Part shown: positions 62,184 through 64,000 of the stretch, in pieces
Layout of the letters: each line of letters begins with the position of its first letter
Position numbering within the stretch: position 1 is the stretch's first letter
Assembly (NCBI RefSeq): GCF_003330765.1
Contig: NZ_CP024903.1
Location: forward strand, 1,178,001-1,242,000
Source: Burkholderia pyrrocinia
GTDB lineage: Bacteria; Pseudomonadota; Gammaproteobacteria; Burkholderiales; Burkholderiaceae
DNA length: 64,000 bases
Direction: 5' to 3'
The notes under the pieces: model-generated
The model's input: only the letters and a program-made list of their open reading frames with translations
The model's database searches: none
Told to the model about the DNA's origin: nothing
Position numbers and translations under genes: made by a program

Positions 62184-64000
62184 ATGTCTTCCCGCCACTC
62201 TGGTTCGCCCGGCCGTGCCGCGGCGGTGATCGCCCGTGTCCGGGCGCTGATCCGCAACGAGCGCGTGCTGTCGCCGCTGCTTGCGCTCGGCATCGGCCTG
62301 CTGCTGATCGTGGTTTTCCAGCACTTGTCGGAATCTGTCGACTACCGGTCGGTGATCCGCCAGTTGCGCCACATGTCGCTCGGCGAGTGGGGCGCGTCGC
62401 TGGCCGCGACGGCGCTCAGCTATCTCGCGCTGGTCGCCCGCGATGCGGTCGGCCTGCGCTACGTTGCCGCGAAGGTGCCGCGCGTCGCGTTGTGGATCGG
62501 CGCGATCGCGGGCTCGGCCCTCGGCAACGCGACGGGCTTCGGCGCGCTGACGGGCGGGGCGGTCCGCGCGCGCGTCTACGGCGTGTCGGGCGTGACGCCC
62601 GCGCAGATCGGCCGGATGACGGTGTTCACGAGCGGCACGCTGGCGCTCGCGATGGTGCTGATGACGGCGGTCGGCATGGTCTGCGTGCCGCAGGCGCTCG
62701 CCGCGATGCTGCACGTCGCGCCCGGCGTGCTCACGTGGGCCGGCGCTGCGCTGCTCGCGGTGCTGGCCGTGCTGGTCGCGATGTGCGGCAAGACCGCTCG
62801 CCCGGTCGTCACGCGCTTCAAGTGGCTCGCGTTCGATGTGCCCGCGCGGCGCGACCTCGTCGCGCAGGTCGCCTATGCGGTGCTCGATGTGGTCGCCGCG
62901 GGCCTGACGCTGTGGGTGCTGCTGCCGGCCGCGCCGGTCGGTTTCCCGACTTTCATCACCATCTACGCGGCCGCGCTGCTGCTCGGGATGATCGGTCATA
63001 CGCCGGGCGGGATCGGCGTGTTCGAAGCCGCGATGGTCTTCACGCTCGGCCGCGAAGTGCCCGCGCACGCGATGGTCGCCGCGCTGATCGCGTATCGCGC
63101 GATCTATTTCGGCGTCCCGCTCGTGCTGTCGGCCGGCCTGCTGGCGGGCTTCGAGGGCCGCGCGCTGCGCCGCCGGCTGGTGTCGCGGCAGGCCGCGCGC
63201 GTGTCGCAGCTCGCGCCGCTGTTCCTGAGTCTCGTGACGTTCCTGGTCGGCGGCATGCTGGTGATCTCGAGCGCGACGCCCGCGTTCTGGCACCGGATCG
63301 CGATCCTGCGCCACATCGTGCCGTTGTGGGTGCTCGAAGGCTCGCAGGTGATCTGCAGCGTGCTCGGCGTCGCGCTGCTGTTCGTCGCGCGCGGGCTGCT
63401 GCGCCGCCTCGACGGCGCCTGGTGGATGACCTTCGCGCTGACGCTCGCGAGCCTCGCGCTGTCGCTGGCGAAGGGCCTCGCGTTCGTCGAGGCCGGCGTG
63501 CTCGGCACGCTGCTCGTGCTGCTGCTCGTCAGCCGCCGCCGCTTCAACCGTCATTCGTCGCTGCTCGCCGAGCGCTTCACGGTGAGCTGGTTCGTGTCGG
63601 TGACGATGGTGCTGATGCTGGCCGTGTGGGTGCTGTTCTTCGCGTTCCGCGACGTGCCGTACACGCGCGACCTGTGGTCGCATTTCTCGTTCGACGCGCG
63701 TGCGCCGCGTGCGCTGCGCGCGACGCTCGCGGCCGGCGTGTTCGTCGCGATGTTCGCGCTGTGGCAACTGCTGCGCCCGGCGCCCGGCCGTTTCGTGAAG
63801 CCCGTGCCGCAGGATCTGTTCGACGCCGAACGGATCATCCGCGCGCAGGAGTGCAGCGATGCGGGCCTCGCGCTGATGGGCGACAAGTCGTTCCTGTTCT
63901 CCGAGTCGCGCCAGGCGTTCCTGATGTACGCGAAGTACGGGCGCACGTGGGCCGCGCTGCACGATCCGGTCGGGCCGCGCGACGAATGGCCGGCGCTGAT
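62184..64000 (+). CDS. mprF: Lysylphosphatidylglycerol flippase/synthetase MprF (5' part, runs off the right edge)
   Basis: 605 codons visible from ATG 62184 (MSSRHSGSPGRAAAV), no stop reached. The long multi-helix flippase domain (about 28-530) includes 'GNATGFGALTGGAVRARVYGVSG' and 'GMIGHTPGGIGVFEAAMVF', both conserved in MprF. After the last helix the cytosolic aminoacyl-transferase domain begins ('CSDAGLALMGDKSFLFSESRQAFLMYAKYGRTWAALHDPVGP'). It adds lysine (or another amino acid) to phosphatidylglycerol and flips it, lowering negative surface charge and sensitivity to cationic peptides. Confidence 0.93.
   Translation, partial: MSSRHSGSPGRAAAVIARVRALIRNERVLSPLLALGIGLLLIVVFQHLSESVDYRSVIRQLRHMSLGEWGASLAATALSYLALVARDAVGLRYVAAKVPRVALWIGAIAGSALGNATGFGALTGGAVRARVYGVSGVTPAQIGRMTVFTSGTLALAMVLMTAVGMVCVPQALAAMLHVAPGVLTWAGAALLAVLAVLVAMCGKTARPVVTRFKWLAFDVPARRDLVAQVAYAVLDVVAAGLTLWVLLPAAPVGFPTFITIYAAALLLGMIGHTPGGIGVFEAAMVFTLGREVPAHAMVAALIAYRAIYFGVPLVLSAGLLAGFEGRALRRRLVSRQAARVSQLAPLFLSLVTFLVGGMLVISSATPAFWHRIAILRHIVPLWVLEGSQVICSVLGVALLFVARGLLRRLDGAWWMTFALTLASLALSLAKGLAFVEAGVLGTLLVLLLVSRRRFNRHSSLLAERFTVSWFVSVTMVLMLAVWVLFFAFRDVPYTRDLWSHFSFDARAPRALRATLAAGVFVAMFALWQLLRPAPGRFVKPVPQDLFDAERIIRAQECSDAGLALMGDKSFLFSESRQAFLMYAKYGRTWAALHDPVGPRDEWPAL

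Overview
The base composition (very high G+C, codons ending in G or C), the Burkholderia-type FAD-dependent glucose dehydrogenase and the overall gene repertoire point to a Burkholderia chromosome, most likely from the B. cepacia complex. No rRNA, tRNA, CRISPR array, phage or intact insertion sequence was seen. Accessory character is limited to a few gene remnants. All calls come from reading the sequence; no searches were run.

Layout. 1-3344: 5' part of a bacterial alpha-2-macroglobulin (cut by the left edge). 3655-7066: gamma-alpha-beta operon of a membrane-bound FAD glucose dehydrogenase, followed by DoxX and a general porin. 8905-13452: MHS-type transporter, M20 amidohydrolase and divergent LysR, PpnP phosphorylase, small secreted protein. 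13953-17475: a MarR regulator, a ClC channel and an HPP membrane protein, the last two with CBS pairs; both transcription units carry the same 15-bp operator-like dyad. 17836-22229: two LysR regulators, an MFS transporter and a 2-hydroxyacid dehydrogenase. 22888-24824: coiled-coil membrane protein plus a solute-binding/LysM fusion. 24919-30335: ChaA antiporter and a phenylacetate-type cluster (paaH, paaK, enoyl-CoA hydratase) behind a perfect 14-bp palindrome. 30475-47402: mixed small units (MarC, aldo/keto reductase, CPBP protease, VC0807 protein, butanediol dehydrogenase with a sigma-54-like promoter, MFS with a MerR-type promoter, tandem GNAT, MocR regulator, HtrA-like protease with an (Ala-Gln)15 tract, truncated MFS, DUF4303, FAH hydrolase, AraC, YkgJ, uracil-DNA glycosylase). 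59373-61598: SDR, GlcG/HbpS-like protein, LysR. 62184-end: 5' part of mprF.

The centrepiece is the nitrate assimilation locus at 47529-59196. On the minus strand lie cobA (siroheme synthesis), nasT (ANTAR RNA-binding antiterminator) and nasS (cytosolic nitrate sensor). On the plus strand lie a nitrate transporter, nirB, nirD and a single 1397-residue protein joining a molybdenum nitrate reductase to a CysJ-type diflavin reductase. The 620-bp divergent intergenic region holds two opposed sigma-54 promoters, two NtrC-like sites midway between them, and in each leader a pair of hairpins with AACGGC/AACGGT hexaloops as expected for ANTAR targets. In the transporter leader the second hairpin overlaps the left arm of a strong intrinsic terminator lying just before the start codon, so the two structures are mutually exclusive: nitrogen limitation would start transcription and NasS/NasT would decide read-through. 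The same hairpin pair on the cobA side suggests that the sensor arm is controlled by the same RNA signal.
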